From contig JAGAJP010000056.1 of assembly GCA_017626045.1 (NCBI GenBank), positions 1 to 64,000 on the forward strand: DNA of 64,000 bases. The letters are read 5' to 3'. Of the stretch, positions 55,322-64,000 are shown one piece after another (position 1 is the stretch's first letter; each line of letters opens with the position of its first letter). The translations under genes were made by a program, and so were the position numbers. Under the pieces are notes generated by a model. The model was not told where the DNA came from and did not search any database. It saw nothing but the letters and a program-made list of their open reading frames with translations. This DNA comes from Muribaculaceae bacterium. GTDB lineage: Bacteria > Bacteroidota > Bacteroidia > Bacteroidales > Muribaculaceae.

Positions 55322-55353
55322 CAAAATTAACAAAATTAAGGATTTCTTGCAAA
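55322..55353 (-). promoter_or_regulatory. Promoter of the glycan operon
   Basis: On the minus strand TTTG (55350-55353), 20 bases and TAATTTTG (55322-55329). A second TAATTTTG at 55331-55338 overlaps the spacer. Confidence 0.7.
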
Positions 55354-55390
55354 TGTTTTCAATTTTTGAAAAGACTTTTACGTTAAAGGG

Positions 55391-56341
55391 ATGATGAGCG
55401 AATTGATCTCCGGCAGAGAATGCATGACGATAGTGGTTCCGGTGTATAACCGGGCCGGACTCATTGTGAGATGTCTCGACAGCATATTTGCGCAGACATA
55501 CCGTCCGCTGAATGTCGTCGTGGTTGACAACGCATCTTCCGACTCCACTCCGGATGTGGTGAGAAAATGGGCCGACTCCCACATTTCCGACGACTTTTCC
55601 GTATCTCTTCTTCATGAGGGGAGAAGGGGAGCCGCCTATGCCCGCCAGACCGGTCTTGACAATACCGTCAGCGACAAGGTGATGTTTTTTGACTCTGACG
55701 ACTATATGCGACCGGAGTGTGTGTCGGCAGCGATGGAGGCATGGCATGAGGCTCCTTCGGCTGATATTGTGGCGTGGCCTGCTGCTATACATTATAAATC
55801 AGGCGTATCGGTGACTCATCCCATCACCGGCAACCTAATGGAGCGTCACCTCGTTCATGCGGTGCTTCGCACTGTAGGATACGCAGTCAAGACGGATTTC
55901 ATGAAAAAGGCAGGTGGCTGGAGAGGCGAGTTTCAGGTATGGGATGATTTTGAGACGGGAGCGAGACTGCTTCTTGGTAATCCGAAAGTGAAGGCAATAA
56001 GCCGGCCGCTTGTCGACGTTTATCCCCAGGAGGAAAGCATCACCGGCACTTCATATTCGCAGAAGACGGGTAAGTGGGAACTGTCGCTTGATGCAATAGA
56101 GAAGTCTATAAAAGAAAGCGGACGCCCCGATATGGAGCGTCTGCTCAACATTGTCGATTATAGAAGGGTGATTCTCGCAGCTTCCTATGCCAAGGAGGGT
56201 CGAGAAGACCTTGCCTTGCCCCTTTACCGCGACACTGTGGATTCCGTTTCCCCGAGGTGCCGGAGGATATGCCGGTTCTCATATCACTGGACCAAGTCCG
56301 GGCTGAGGGGCGCATTCTCCATAGCCGGAAGGTGGCTATAG
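55391..56341 (+). CDS. Family-2 glycosyltransferase
   Basis: A 316-residue GT-A enzyme divergent from the glycan operon. MTIVVPVYNRAGLIVRCLDS is the start of the fold, VVDNASSDSTPDVV the nucleotide site and MFFDSDDYMRPECV the DxD motif. It has neither membrane helices nor a signal. Two ATGs are adjacent (55391 and 55394). Function within surface-glycan synthesis is inferred from the neighbours. Confidence 0.85.
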   Translation: MMSELISGRECMTIVVPVYNRAGLIVRCLDSIFAQTYRPLNVVVVDNASSDSTPDVVRKWADSHISDDFSVSLLHEGRRGAAYARQTGLDNTVSDKVMFFDSDDYMRPECVSAAMEAWHEAPSADIVAWPAAIHYKSGVSVTHPITGNLMERHLVHAVLRTVGYAVKTDFMKKAGGWRGEFQVWDDFETGARLLLGNPKVKAISRPLVDVYPQEESITGTSYSQKTGKWELSLDAIEKSIKESGRPDMERLLNIVDYRRVILAASYAKEGREDLALPLYRDTVDSVSPRCRRICRFSYHWTKSGLRGAFSIAGRWL

Positions 56342-56349
56342 ACCCGGTA

Positions 56350-57732
56350 TCAGAACAGGTGGTCCCAGGAGGGGAGCGCTATGGGTTCTTGATTGAGGGC
56401 CTTGAGAATCTTTGGCGATACGTATTTCTTCTCTACCACAAGACGGAATAGATACTCATCCATCCATCTGTCGGTGGCTATCAGGTAGCCGTTATGACCG
56501 GTCTTGCCCCAACTGTTTTCTATCAGCCATTTCTTCGCATTCCCTTTATCGTCAAGGTCAACCCCCGAGAGAGTCATGGCATGTGATGATGCGCTTGCCC
56601 ATGTGCTGATTCGTTCACCCTTGTCCATGCCGAACGTGGTGCCGAAAAGTGACTCATAGTCATAGTTGTCCACATCGAGAGTGCCTCTTTCCCTATCGAT
56701 GAATTTACCTACATCGCATGAAAAATACATTGCGGTGCTGTCTTTGATCGACTTTATCGCAGCCTCCTTCAGGTCTTTCATCGGCACGTTCAGATAAGTC
56801 CAGTCGTTGCCGTCATAAGTGTGGCGGTCATAGTCGATGCGATACATCTTCCAGTATTCGCGCGAGGGATCGTTCATGAGGAGGACGTAGTCGTTTCTCA
56901 GGTCGTTGCCGAGAAGTTCCTGATAGAATGACAGAGGAGTGTATTTCTTTGTCTCTACGGGATTCCCTTTCTGGTCCTTTCTCGTCCAGGTGAATTCTGT
57001 CGGGGGCTCTCCGAGTGCAAGTGCAAGAAGCCTGTAGATTTCACCGAGCTGTTCCGTCTTCATCTTTTCCAGCCCTGCGGCATCCGTGCCCGCTGCCTTA
57101 GCCTGACGTAGGCGAAGGCCGTCCTCGCGAAGTTTCATGGCGAGAATCTTGCTGCGAAAGGCTCCGGTGTTGTTTGCGATTTCAGTCTCAGCCATAGCTT
57201 CGGTCGGCACAAGACCGTATTTCGATACAAGGTCTACCACTCCGCAGAAAGTGCCTCCGTCGGAGATGGGATTCTGAAACAGCCATTCCACCTGACGGTC
57301 TTCCATCGGCTTGTCGGAAGTGTCGATAACCGCCTGCAGGAAAAGGTTTGCCTTCTCAAGCTGGTCGAAGAAGAAGTTGTAGTTTTGCGAGAACGTCAGT
57401 TGCGGCAGGGAATGTCTTGCCATAGCCTGCGAGCGGAGCGCGTTGAGCCCTGTGAAGAGCCAGCATCTTCCCGATGATTTCTGGTCGGTGATACCTTTGG
57501 TCTCGACTTTGTGGGAGAAATGGTCGTCGAAACCGTTGCGGACCTTCTCGTTGAAGGCAAGTTTGTCGATGCTCGCCGCGTTGAGCGCGTTGTGGCGCGC
57601 CCTGTTGGCGGCATCGTCCTGATATGAAGCCTTGAATCCTTCAAGCATCTCCGGGCTAATGCTGCCCGGGGCCTCGGCATATACTGTCAGCCCCGCTATG
57701 AATGCCAGGGCAAGTATGGATATTCGTGCCAT
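56350..57732 (-). CDS. Exported C1-family cysteine aminopeptidase (PepC/bleomycin-hydrolase type)
   Basis: A 460-residue papain-fold peptidase. Unlike classic cytoplasmic PepC it has a signal peptide (1-19, TVYA). The catalytic Cys90 is in KSSGRCWLFTGLN, the His in SSHAMTLSGVDL, and the Asn in ENSWGKTG near the end. PepC releases N-terminal amino acids from peptides. It follows the GH51 gene by four bases, so both are cotranscribed. Confidence 0.9.
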   Translation of the reverse strand: MARISILALAFIAGLTVYAEAPGSISPEMLEGFKASYQDDAANRARHNALNAASIDKLAFNEKVRNGFDDHFSHKVETKGITDQKSSGRCWLFTGLNALRSQAMARHSLPQLTFSQNYNFFFDQLEKANLFLQAVIDTSDKPMEDRQVEWLFQNPISDGGTFCGVVDLVSKYGLVPTEAMAETEIANNTGAFRSKILAMKLREDGLRLRQAKAAGTDAAGLEKMKTEQLGEIYRLLALALGEPPTEFTWTRKDQKGNPVETKKYTPLSFYQELLGNDLRNDYVLLMNDPSREYWKMYRIDYDRHTYDGNDWTYLNVPMKDLKEAAIKSIKDSTAMYFSCDVGKFIDRERGTLDVDNYDYESLFGTTFGMDKGERISTWASASSHAMTLSGVDLDDKGNAKKWLIENSWGKTGHNGYLIATDRWMDEYLFRLVVEKKYVSPKILKALNQEPIALPSWDHLF

Positions 57733-57736
57733 CTAC

Positions 57737-59302
57737 TTAAATCTTTACGTTGAGAGCGGCGATAGACATCGGGGGGAGGGTGACTTTCAGACCTTCTTTT
57801 GTCACTTTGAAGTCTTTGAAAGGAACAGTCTTCACCTTGTCGGGGGTGTCGAAGTCATTGTGGTCATTGGGCTTGGCTGACGTCAGTATCTCGCCTGTCA
57901 CTGCATTCTTGCCGATTTTTTCAAGCGGGATTGTGATTTCTGCCTTTTCCTTGAGGTCAACGTTTGTCAGGGTGATGTTGAGGAATCCGTCTTTCTCTGA
58001 AGCTGTCGCGCTTACAGTGGGGAGCGGTCTGTTGCCTAACTGCTTGCCGGGGAGTTCGCGAACAGTCGTCTCTATCTCAAGGGGTACGAATGTGGCGTTC
58101 TGGTGGGGTGCGTACATCTTGAATACGTAGTAGGTGGGTGTAAGCACCATCTTGTCGTCTTTAGTGAGCACCATGGACTGCAGCACGTTGGCGATCTGGG
58201 CGATGTTTGCCATCTTCACGCGGTCGGTGTGGCGGTTGAAAACATCAAGGCTGAGGGCTGCGACCATGGCGTCGCGCATAGTGTTCTGCTGATAGAGGTG
58301 TCCGGGTATTGTACCGGGTTCCTCGTCCCACCATGTTCCCCATTCGTCTACAAGGAGAGCCACTTTCTTTTTCGGGTCGTAGACGTTCATTATAGAGTCG
58401 TGCTTCATGATCACCGGCTCTATCTCCAGACACTTGGCAAGGGTCCAGTAGTAGTCGTCGTTGTCGAAGTTGAGGGCGGAACCTTTGCTTCCCGTCCAAC
58501 CTTTCACTGTGTAGTAGTGCAATGAAAGACCGTTCATCATTCTGCCGGCTTTTTTCATGAGTGTGTTGGTCCATGCATAGTCGTAGTCGCTTGCCCCCGA
58601 CGCTATCTTATACAGCTTGTTGTCGCCTATGTTTCGGCAATAGGTCTGATAGCGGCGGTATTCCGACGCATAGTCTTCGGGCGTGAAGTTGCCGCCGCAA
58701 CCCCAGCTTTCGTTGCCTACACCGAGATATTTCAGTTTCCAGGGCTTCTCACGGCCGTTTGCCTTGCGCTTCTCCGCCATGGGTCCGTTTTCCGCCGTTA
58801 TGTATTCCACCCATTTCGCGAGTTCCTCCACAGTGCCGCTTCCAACGTTTCCGCTGAGATATGGCTCGCATCCGATCAGCTCGCAGAGGTTGAAGAATTC
58901 ATGGGTGCCGAAGGAGTTGTCTTCTACAGTGCCTCCCCAGTTGTTGTTGATCATCACCGGACGGTTTTCTTTCGGTCCAATGCCGTCAACCCAATGGTAT
59001 TCGTCGGCGAAGCAACCTCCGGGCCAGCGCATAACCGGCACCTTGAGGTCTTTGAGAGCCTGAAGCACGTCGTTGCGGTATCCGTTGGTGTTTGGAATGG
59101 CAGAGTCCTCTCCGACCCATAGTCCGCCATAGATGCAGGTGCCGAGGTGCTCTGCAAACTGTCCGTAGATTTCGGCAGGAATAGTCACTTCCGGGTTTAC
59201 CTTGTCGAGATTTAGTTTTACAGTGGCTTTTTCCGCTGAATAAGCGGTGAATGAGCAGGCGGCGACTGCGGCTCCGGCTGCGAGAGTTGTGAGTAGTTTC
59301 AT
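57737..59302 (-). CDS. Exported alpha-L-arabinofuranosidase (GH51)
   Basis: A 521-residue GH51 glycosidase with a signal peptide (ending AYSA at residue 23). It releases L-arabinofuranose from arabinan or arabinoxylan. Acid/base Glu198 is in [11 protein letters not shown] and the nucleophile is probably Glu320 in [24 protein letters not shown] is a further family block. No SusCD pair is nearby. It heads a two-gene operon with the aminopeptidase. Confidence 0.92.
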   Translation of the reverse strand: MKLLTTLAAGAAVAACSFTAYSAEKATVKLNLDKVNPEVTIPAEIYGQFAEHLGTCIYGGLWVGEDSAIPNTNGYRNDVLQALKDLKVPVMRWPGGCFADEYHWVDGIGPKENRPVMINNNWGGTVEDNSFGTHEFFNLCELIGCEPYLSGNVGSGTVEELAKWVEYITAENGPMAEKRKANGREKPWKLKYLGVGNESWGCGGNFTPEDYASEYRRYQTYCRNIGDNKLYKIASGASDYDYAWTNTLMKKAGRMMNGLSLHYYTVKGWTGSKGSALNFDNDDYYWTLAKCLEIEPVIMKHDSIMNVYDPKKKVALLVDEWGTWWDEEPGTIPGHLYQQNTMRDAMVAALSLDVFNRHTDRVKMANIAQIANVLQSMVLTKDDKMVLTPTYYVFKMYAPHQNATFVPLEIETTVRELPGKQLGNRPLPTVSATASEKDGFLNITLTNVDLKEKAEITIPLEKIGKNAVTGEILTSAKPNDHNDFDTPDKVKTVPFKDFKVTKEGLKVTLPPMSIAALNVKI

Positions 59303-59375
59303 GCTATATCACGTGATTGTATATTTTTGTATAATATGGGAGTGTTCCCGTTGCTATGGCAAAGTTAATAAAAAA

Positions 59376-59407
59376 TTTGCGAACTCAGGAATATTTCGTT
59401 AATTTTG
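59376..59407 (+). promoter_or_regulatory. Promoter of the FemAB-like gene, abutting its start
   Basis: TTTG (59376-59379), a 20-base spacer and TAATTTTG (59400-59407) match the consensus fully. ATG 59413 is five bases further (TAGAA). The frame is also open from ATG 59356, but that start lies upstream of the promoter. Confidence 0.8.
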
Positions 59408-59412
59408 TAGAA

Positions 59413-60363
59413 ATGAAATCCGATTGGACTATAAAAAGATATAATTCGGAAGAATCCGCAGTATGGGATCGCTTTGCCGCCGAGTCGCGTCAAGGCACGT
59501 TGCTCCATATGCGCGGCTATATGGACTATCATTCCGACCGGTTTGCCGATTGCTCGCTTATGGCGTTTCGTAAAGAGACTCTTATGGCGTTGCTTCCCGC
59601 CAATATCGATTCGGACGGGATTCTTCATTCGCATCAGGGGCTAACTTATGGCGGATGGCTTACTCCATTCGCCCATTTCGACGGCAGCGACATGCTTGAC
59701 CTTTTCGATGCCTTTCATGACTGGTGCAGGGAAAATGCGGTCGGAGGAGTGGTTTACAAGCCTGTCCCACACATCTACCACCGTCTTCCGGCAGAGGAGG
59801 ACATATATGCGCTTTTCCGCAACGGATACGAATTCAAGACTGTCAATCTCTCTTCGGTAATCGACATGCGCTGCATACCTTCTTTCAACACACAGCAGAA
59901 ACGGCATTTCAAGAAATCGCTTTCGATGAATCCGTGGGTCAGGGAAACCGACGATGTGGAGGCTTTTATGGATGTGCTGGAAGAATGTCTGAGGGTAAGG
60001 CATGACGCAGCTCCGGTACACTCGGCGGAGGAACTCCGAATGCTCAAGCAGCGATTCCCTGAGGCGATACGACTGTTTGTTTCCGGCACGGGGAGCGACA
60101 TAGAGGCAGAGGTCTGCATATATGACTGCACCGGCGTGGCGCACTGCCAGTATATAGCAACCACAGAGGCGGGACGCGCCAACGGCTCTCTGACCTTTCT
60201 CATGCAGCGGTTGATTGCGGACACTTTTGCCGGACACCGCTATTTCGATTTCGGAACGAGCAACGAAGATGCCGGGCGCATACTCAATTCTGGGCTCATT
60301 CATCAGAAATTCGGCCTCGGGGGTAGAGGTGTCGCCTATCAGCAGTTCAGCCTAAGACTATGA
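59413..60363 (+). CDS. FemAB/GNAT-like aminoacyl- or acyltransferase
   Basis: A 316-residue protein with the double GNAT-fold pattern of FemAB-type transferases; LHMRGYMDYHSDRFADCSLMAFRKE and LTYGGWLTPF lie in the first half, and VAHCQYIATTEAGRANGSLTFLMQRLIADTFAGHRYFDFGTSNED, the long ligand-binding helix and beta strand, in the second. Such proteins attach amino acids or acyl groups to cell-wall or surface molecules. It is coupled to the next gene by a four-base overlap (ATGA). Confidence 0.7.
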   Translation: MKSDWTIKRYNSEESAVWDRFAAESRQGTLLHMRGYMDYHSDRFADCSLMAFRKETLMALLPANIDSDGILHSHQGLTYGGWLTPFAHFDGSDMLDLFDAFHDWCRENAVGGVVYKPVPHIYHRLPAEEDIYALFRNGYEFKTVNLSSVIDMRCIPSFNTQQKRHFKKSLSMNPWVRETDDVEAFMDVLEECLRVRHDAAPVHSAEELRMLKQRFPEAIRLFVSGTGSDIEAEVCIYDCTGVAHCQYIATTEAGRANGSLTFLMQRLIADTFAGHRYFDFGTSNEDAGRILNSGLIHQKFGLGGRGVAYQQFSLRL

Positions 60364-62051
60364 ATACGCTGAATCGATACCGGGCGTGCGCAGGGTTTGC
60401 CGTGCTGTTCATTTCTCTTTTTATTTTATTCCTTTATCTGGAGATAGAGACATTTGAGCCGCATCCCTCCATGATATTCCGTATTTCCGGAGCGTTGGCG
60501 GACGCGTCGCTGATAGCGCTGCCGCTTCTCTTTCTCCGAGGAAAGTGGCGGTATGTCGCGGGAGTCGTTTCGGTCGCTGTGGGGACGCTGATATTTGCGA
60601 ATATTCTATATTTCCGGAATTTCAACGACCTTATTCCGGCGAGTCTGTACCGGCACAACCAGGCGGGGAATTCCCTTGTGGTCAACAGCGCGATGCAGTC
60701 GTTGCGATTCAGTGACCTTATAGTGGCTGTGTTCAGTATGCTGCCGTTGGTGTGGATGATATTCGACAGGAAATGGCTGACCGGGAGGAATGACAGGAAA
60801 CACGCGCTGTATGTCCTTCTGATTGCAATGGCATTTGGGTGGGGTGTCACTTTATTGGGAAGTATCCGCAGAGGACGGATTGGGAATCCGTCAAATCAGA
60901 CGGGGATTAGCGAGATGCTTTTCCCGGATGCCGATACCGACTGGATAAGTTACTATAACAGCATGAACTTCACTGGCTATGCCGCACGTGTAGTGTCACG
61001 CAGTTATATCGAGCGCAAGAGACTGTCAGAGGAAGAGATAAGGCAGATCAGATATTATCTTCAGGAAAAGTCCGGTTGTCGTTTTGCGAGACGAGATTCC
61101 GCCGTTGGCAGGAATCTGGTGTTTATCGTGGTGGAGTCGTTGCCGTCTGTGGCGCTTGAAAGCGACTTCTCAGCCAGTGTCGCTCCGGTGATGTCGGGAC
61201 TGACAAGCGATACCGCGACCATATACGTGAAGAGGTGCAAGGTACTTGCGGATCTTGGACGTTCGTCGGACGCACAGTTTATGTATAACACCGGGCTTCT
61301 TCCGCTGAGGGACGACATTCTTGTCACCAACTATGCCTCCAACGACTATCCGTCGATCGCCAAGGCTTTGGGTATTGAGTCGATGGAAATAATAGGGGAG
61401 GACAAGAGGATGTGGTCGCATGCCCAGACCTCCAAAAGTTTCGGATTCTCGCGGCTGATAGACAAGGCGGGTGCATCGGGCGAATTGCGGCAGTTTGATC
61501 TTGACAGCGTGATCTTCCGTACAGCGGCAAGGGAGATTGAAAGATTAGCAAAGCCATGCTTTATGTTTATTGCCTCGGTCTCGATGCATGATCCTTACAC
61601 GAGTCCTGCCGTGACCCACCGGTTGCCGAAAGATAGCATTGATTGCAAGGATGCAAGGGATATGGAATATATGCAGCGGCTACACCATTTCGACGCGGCG
61701 TTGGGACGGTTTATCGGAGAACTGAAACGTCAGGGCATATATGACATGACTACAGTAGTGATAGCAGGCGACCATGAGATCCGCAGTTCGATGGTGTCGG
61801 AAGCCCTGCATGATGACGCTGTCCCACTGCTCATTCTCAATAGCCCTGTAAGCAGTGATTATGCCACCGAAGCGACACAGGCGGATGTCTTTCCGACGAT
61901 CATTGACATCATGGGCGTCAGCTATCGCTTTATGGACGCCGACTACACCGGCATAGGCAAAAGTATCTTCCTCCGGCACCCCGGCTCGGCTTCTCGGCAC
62001 CCGTCGTTCCGCGACTATGAAATCTCGGAAAAGATTATCAAGCGGGAATGA
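60360..62051 (+). CDS. Membrane sulfatase-fold enzyme (LtaS / phosphoethanolamine-transferase-like)
   Basis: A 563-residue protein with four or five N-terminal helices (to about residue 165) and a C-terminal alkaline-phosphatase-superfamily domain. FIVVESLPSVALE, DLGRSSDAQFMYNTGLLPL (nucleophile region), SVSMHDPYTSP and IAGDHEIRSS match LtaS-type enzymes, which transfer phosphoglycerol or phosphoethanolamine to a surface acceptor; the nucleophile would be a Ser or Thr here. It is translated together with the FemAB-like gene. The substrate is not known. Confidence 0.82.
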   Translation: MNTLNRYRACAGFAVLFISLFILFLYLEIETFEPHPSMIFRISGALADASLIALPLLFLRGKWRYVAGVVSVAVGTLIFANILYFRNFNDLIPASLYRHNQAGNSLVVNSAMQSLRFSDLIVAVFSMLPLVWMIFDRKWLTGRNDRKHALYVLLIAMAFGWGVTLLGSIRRGRIGNPSNQTGISEMLFPDADTDWISYYNSMNFTGYAARVVSRSYIERKRLSEEEIRQIRYYLQEKSGCRFARRDSAVGRNLVFIVVESLPSVALESDFSASVAPVMSGLTSDTATIYVKRCKVLADLGRSSDAQFMYNTGLLPLRDDILVTNYASNDYPSIAKALGIESMEIIGEDKRMWSHAQTSKSFGFSRLIDKAGASGELRQFDLDSVIFRTAAREIERLAKPCFMFIASVSMHDPYTSPAVTHRLPKDSIDCKDARDMEYMQRLHHFDAALGRFIGELKRQGIYDMTTVVIAGDHEIRSSMVSEALHDDAVPLLILNSPVSSDYATEATQADVFPTIIDIMGVSYRFMDADYTGIGKSIFLRHPGSASRHPSFRDYEISEKIIKRE

Positions 62052-62111
62052 CTAGTGCGTAAGGAACGTTTCTCTATGGTTGGTGCACAAAGTATTTGGG
62101 CATTTTATCTA

Positions 62112-62140
62112 TCACGCAGAGCGCTGGGGACCCTGCGTGA
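62112..62140. repeat. 8-bp inverted repeat in the gap after the sulfatase-fold gene
   Basis: TCACGCAG (62112-62119) pairs with CTGCGTGA (62133-62140); an A run follows. I see no other feature in the 260-base gap between 62051 and 62312. Confidence 0.4.
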
Positions 62141-62311
62141 GAAAAAAAAAACAGTGTGAGAAATGTCAACAGGAAGATATTCAAAAAAAACAATCTTCAT
62201 TCCCTTTGAGTGAGGATCTCCTTACGCGCATTAACAGGAAGCGAAACGTCACAATCGCAACCTAAACAATCTTTCGCAGTCTTATTGACTCTCTATGAAC
62301 GCTTCTTATCA

Positions 62312-63204
62312 TCAATATTCCTCCAGGGCCTTTATATTCTTAAAACGACCCCAGTAGGCATCCTTCCGGTAAAGTTCTATAGCACTTTTGGGAACATAAA
62401 CAATAGATGTCTGCAAGCATTTCGGAGAACATTCCCCAGATGATTCTGGAGGTGAAGTCGGTTCACAAAATATTTCTAGAGTTGAGTCAAAAGACGCACC
62501 AAATTTTGTTACGAACTCTCCAATCTCAACTTTTTTTAAATTACTGCATGCCATAAAATCCATTCCATGATTATCATAAATACCAGCCCATTCACGATTG
62601 CCGTCGAGATTCCGACCTATGAATATGGATTCAAGTTTTTCACAAGCACCATAAGTTACAAACCAACTAGAATCCCCCGTTAAAAGTGAAGATTTTGACG
62701 AATCTATTGTTAATGATTTAAGTTGAGGAGGGAATGGCTCCATCATATCCACAGCAATTACAGACTCTGGAATAGTAATCGATTCTAACCCACTATCACT
62801 AAATGCACAATCTCCTATATATTTTAGTCCATTCGGAAGTAGTAATGACTTCAAATTTTTGCATCCGTAAAAACATTGAGTGTCTAAGTTTCTGATAGTC
62901 TCAGGTAATGTTATAGATGTCACCTTACAGTTTGCAAATGCACCCTGACCAACACCAACTACTTCACATGAAACACCCTCGTAAACGACCTCAGATGGAA
63001 TTTTTATTTCGTTAGAGTAATTTGATGGATATGTCTTAGCTACCACTTCAACTCCTTCTTCCCAAAATTATAAGCAATGCCATCTGATTCAAAATCAAAA
63101 TCTACATAATATATGTCTTCCTCATCTTTTTTGAACAGATCACACGAAGTAATGGCAACGAGCCCTAGTGTTACCACTAATAATCTAAATATCCGATTTC
63201 TCAT
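62312..63204 (-). pseudogene. BspA-like leucine-rich-repeat lipoprotein with a frameshift
   Basis: From ATG 63204 on the minus strand a lipoprotein signal is readable (MRNRIFRLLVVTLGLVAITSC, lipobox ITSC), followed by an acidic stretch (DLFKKDEEDIYYVDFDFESD) and GIAYNFG, ending at a stop near 63022. The frame from about 63046 to 62312 encodes BspA-type repeats (e.g. VTSITLPETIRNLDTQCFYG) and no signal. Adding one T to the TTTT run at 63064-63067 (given as AAAA) joins them in frame as GIAYNFWEEGVEVVAKTYPS, giving ~297 residues of normal BspA layout. Either the strain has lost the gene, or the run switches it, or it is a sequencing error. Confidence 0.7.
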
Positions 63205-63308
63205 TCCTTTTGAGATAACAATTAATAATTATGAAGGAAAGATGCTTCTCCATGACAAGGAAAAAGCATCTTTCCCTCTATTCTGCGTATAAGCACGTAC
63301 GGACTTAA

Positions 63309-63671
63309 TTAGTCAACGAATTCGATTATAGTACCGGTGGCAATAGCCTTTGTCTGATTGTGAATCAGGATGAACTTGTTCTTATAGCTTACATTTACGT
63401 TAATGATAGCCTGAGAACCTTTGAGGTTAGCGTTCTTGTACATGTCAGACATTGCTGACTCACCAAGAGATTTCTTGGAAAGTCCGCCAATGCCAAACCA
63501 ATAGTTCTGGGCGGATTGACCTTCTACCATTCCGATAACCTTGTAGTTCTTCTTTGCAAGAACTACTTCAGTCTGAGTAACGTTCCTGTTGTCAGTCGCC
63601 TGACGGGAAACGCTACAGCTTGTGAGTATCAATGCTGCGCAAGCGACACTTGCCAATAAAGCTTTTTTCAT
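63309..63671 (-). CDS. Small lipoprotein of unknown function
   Basis: A 120-residue lipoprotein. MKKALLASVACAALILTSC is a clear type II signal with Cys19 as lipid anchor. The mature part begins with a polar stretch (SVSRQATDNRNVTQTEVVLAKKNYKVIG) and is short, with YKNKFILIHNQTKAIATGTIIEF at the end in beta pattern. A GxxG-rich centre (FGIGGLSKKSLGES) is distinctive. I do not recognise the family. Confidence 0.75.
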   Translation of the reverse strand: MKKALLASVACAALILTSCSVSRQATDNRNVTQTEVVLAKKNYKVIGMVEGQSAQNYWFGIGGLSKKSLGESAMSDMYKNANLKGSQAIINVNVSYKNKFILIHNQTKAIATGTIIEFVD

Positions 63672-63726
63672 AATGGATTATCTTGCCGCGGTCATCCCCT
63701 CGTTGGCGTTAGGTTGTAAAAAGAAA

Positions 63727-63928
63727 AAGCGTAGGAATCTGTATCTGTTACCGTCCTACCATTGGAGGCTTCTCGCATTGCCTTGTCTATGTCGGACGGC
63801 AACGAAGAAGCCCTACGCTTGTATATGCAACCAATGCCTCCGGCTATATCCCTCGCGGGAACTACGCCGGATGCAGAATAATTACATATCCGCAAGGCGT
63901 CTGTCGTTGCTCAATCCTTGACATAGAC
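63727..63928. other. Nested inverted-repeat element at the right edge
   Basis: AAGCGTAGG (63727-63735) pairs with 63812-63820, and GTTACCGTCC (63747-63756) with 63794-63803 with one mismatch. The same central segment also pairs to the right: GTCTATGTC (63785-63793) with 63920-63928, GCAACGA (63799-63805) with 63904-63910, CTTG and ATATG (63818-63827) with CATAT and CAAG (63885-63896), and an inner hairpin CCGGC/TCCC with GGGA/GCCGG (63840-63870). Several frames are open on both strands here, but none has a convincing start or family. Confidence 0.45.
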
Positions 63929-64000
63929 GGAAATTTTGCGAGAATTTCTATCATTTGCTCTAACTCTCTGTAAATCAATTATTGGCTCAATGTCAATTGT
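63911..64000 (-). CDS. C-terminal end of an unidentified gene (partial)
   Basis: On the minus strand the frame entering from the window edge reads IEPIIDLQRVRANDRNSRKI and SVYVKD and stops at TGA 63911-63913 (29 codons). It would be the end of a gene lying beyond the window. The length is too short to identify the family, and it overlaps the repeat element, so it may also be chance. Confidence 0.3.
   Translation of the reverse strand, partial: TIDIEPIIDLQRVRANDRNSRKISVYVKD

Noticed and set aside
59356..59412. Start of the FemAB-like gene at 59356
   Set aside because: A consensus promoter (59376-59407) lies downstream of that ATG and directly before ATG 59413.
63622..63921. A 99-codon plus-strand gene and a 67-codon minus-strand gene at the right edge
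   Set aside because: Open frames on both strands overlap a region of nested inverted repeats; starts are poor and no family is recognisable, so the region is described as a structured element instead.

Overview
The window looks like a chromosome segment from a gut-type member of the Bacteroidales, most likely near Muribaculaceae; the family is my inference, the order is well supported. The evidence is a moderately GC-rich genome, promoters of the Bacteroidota type (TTTG, 19-20 bases, TAnnTTTG), a murF-alr fusion, the type IX secretion (T9SS) core genes porE, porT, porP and gldKLMN, and BspA-like and PorT-like proteins.

Layout. 1-2.1 kb: end of an outer-membrane barrel gene and three small membrane or exported proteins. 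2.3-8.3 kb: sufE, two transporters (POT and NSS families) and murF-alr. 8.2-15.3 kb: a minus-strand rsmF-lolD pair facing a plus-strand run of rsmI-like, metallo-hydrolase, mtaB, glycosyltransferase and surE. 15.4-19.7 kb: a candidate small RNA, then ftsX, a DUF3098 gene, uppP, truB and queA. 20-25.1 kb: recO between two inverted copies of a small promoter-terminator RNA, ugd, an acyl-CoA ligase, a HIT protein and greA. 25.8-31.3 kb: the minus-strand operon hpt-adk-gyrB and the pair xseB-porE. 31.4-36.3 kb: a 9-bp tandem array, luxS, an aminotransferase, a third small-RNA copy, gmd, a serine hydrolase and tRNA-Ser(GCU). 36.4-43.6 kb: a large tricorn-like S41 protease, a DUF389 protein, a repeat-rich gap with a broken small gene, and eda-kdgK. 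43.7-50.9 kb: the T9SS cluster porT, porP, gldK, gldL, gldM, gldN. 50.9-56.3 kb: a surface-polysaccharide cluster (flippase and four glycosyltransferases). 56.3-64 kb: a cysteine aminopeptidase, a GH51 arabinofuranosidase, a FemAB-like/sulfatase-fold pair, a frameshifted BspA-like lipoprotein, a small lipoprotein and a structured repeat element at the right edge.

Most genes serve housekeeping (cell wall, tRNA and rRNA modification, DNA repair and topology, purine salvage) or build the cell surface. porT-porP-gldKLMN and the distant porE together give much of the T9SS trans-envelope machine, and the glycan genes beside it fit a surface-glycan role. The less expected signals lie between genes: three copies of a ~70-nt RNA unit, two further promoter-plus-terminator units, four promoters that sit 4-5 nt from a start codon, dispersed palindromes and AT-rich repeats behind stop codons, a tandem array next to luxS, two small genes broken by single frameshifts, and a nested multi-helix element at the right end.
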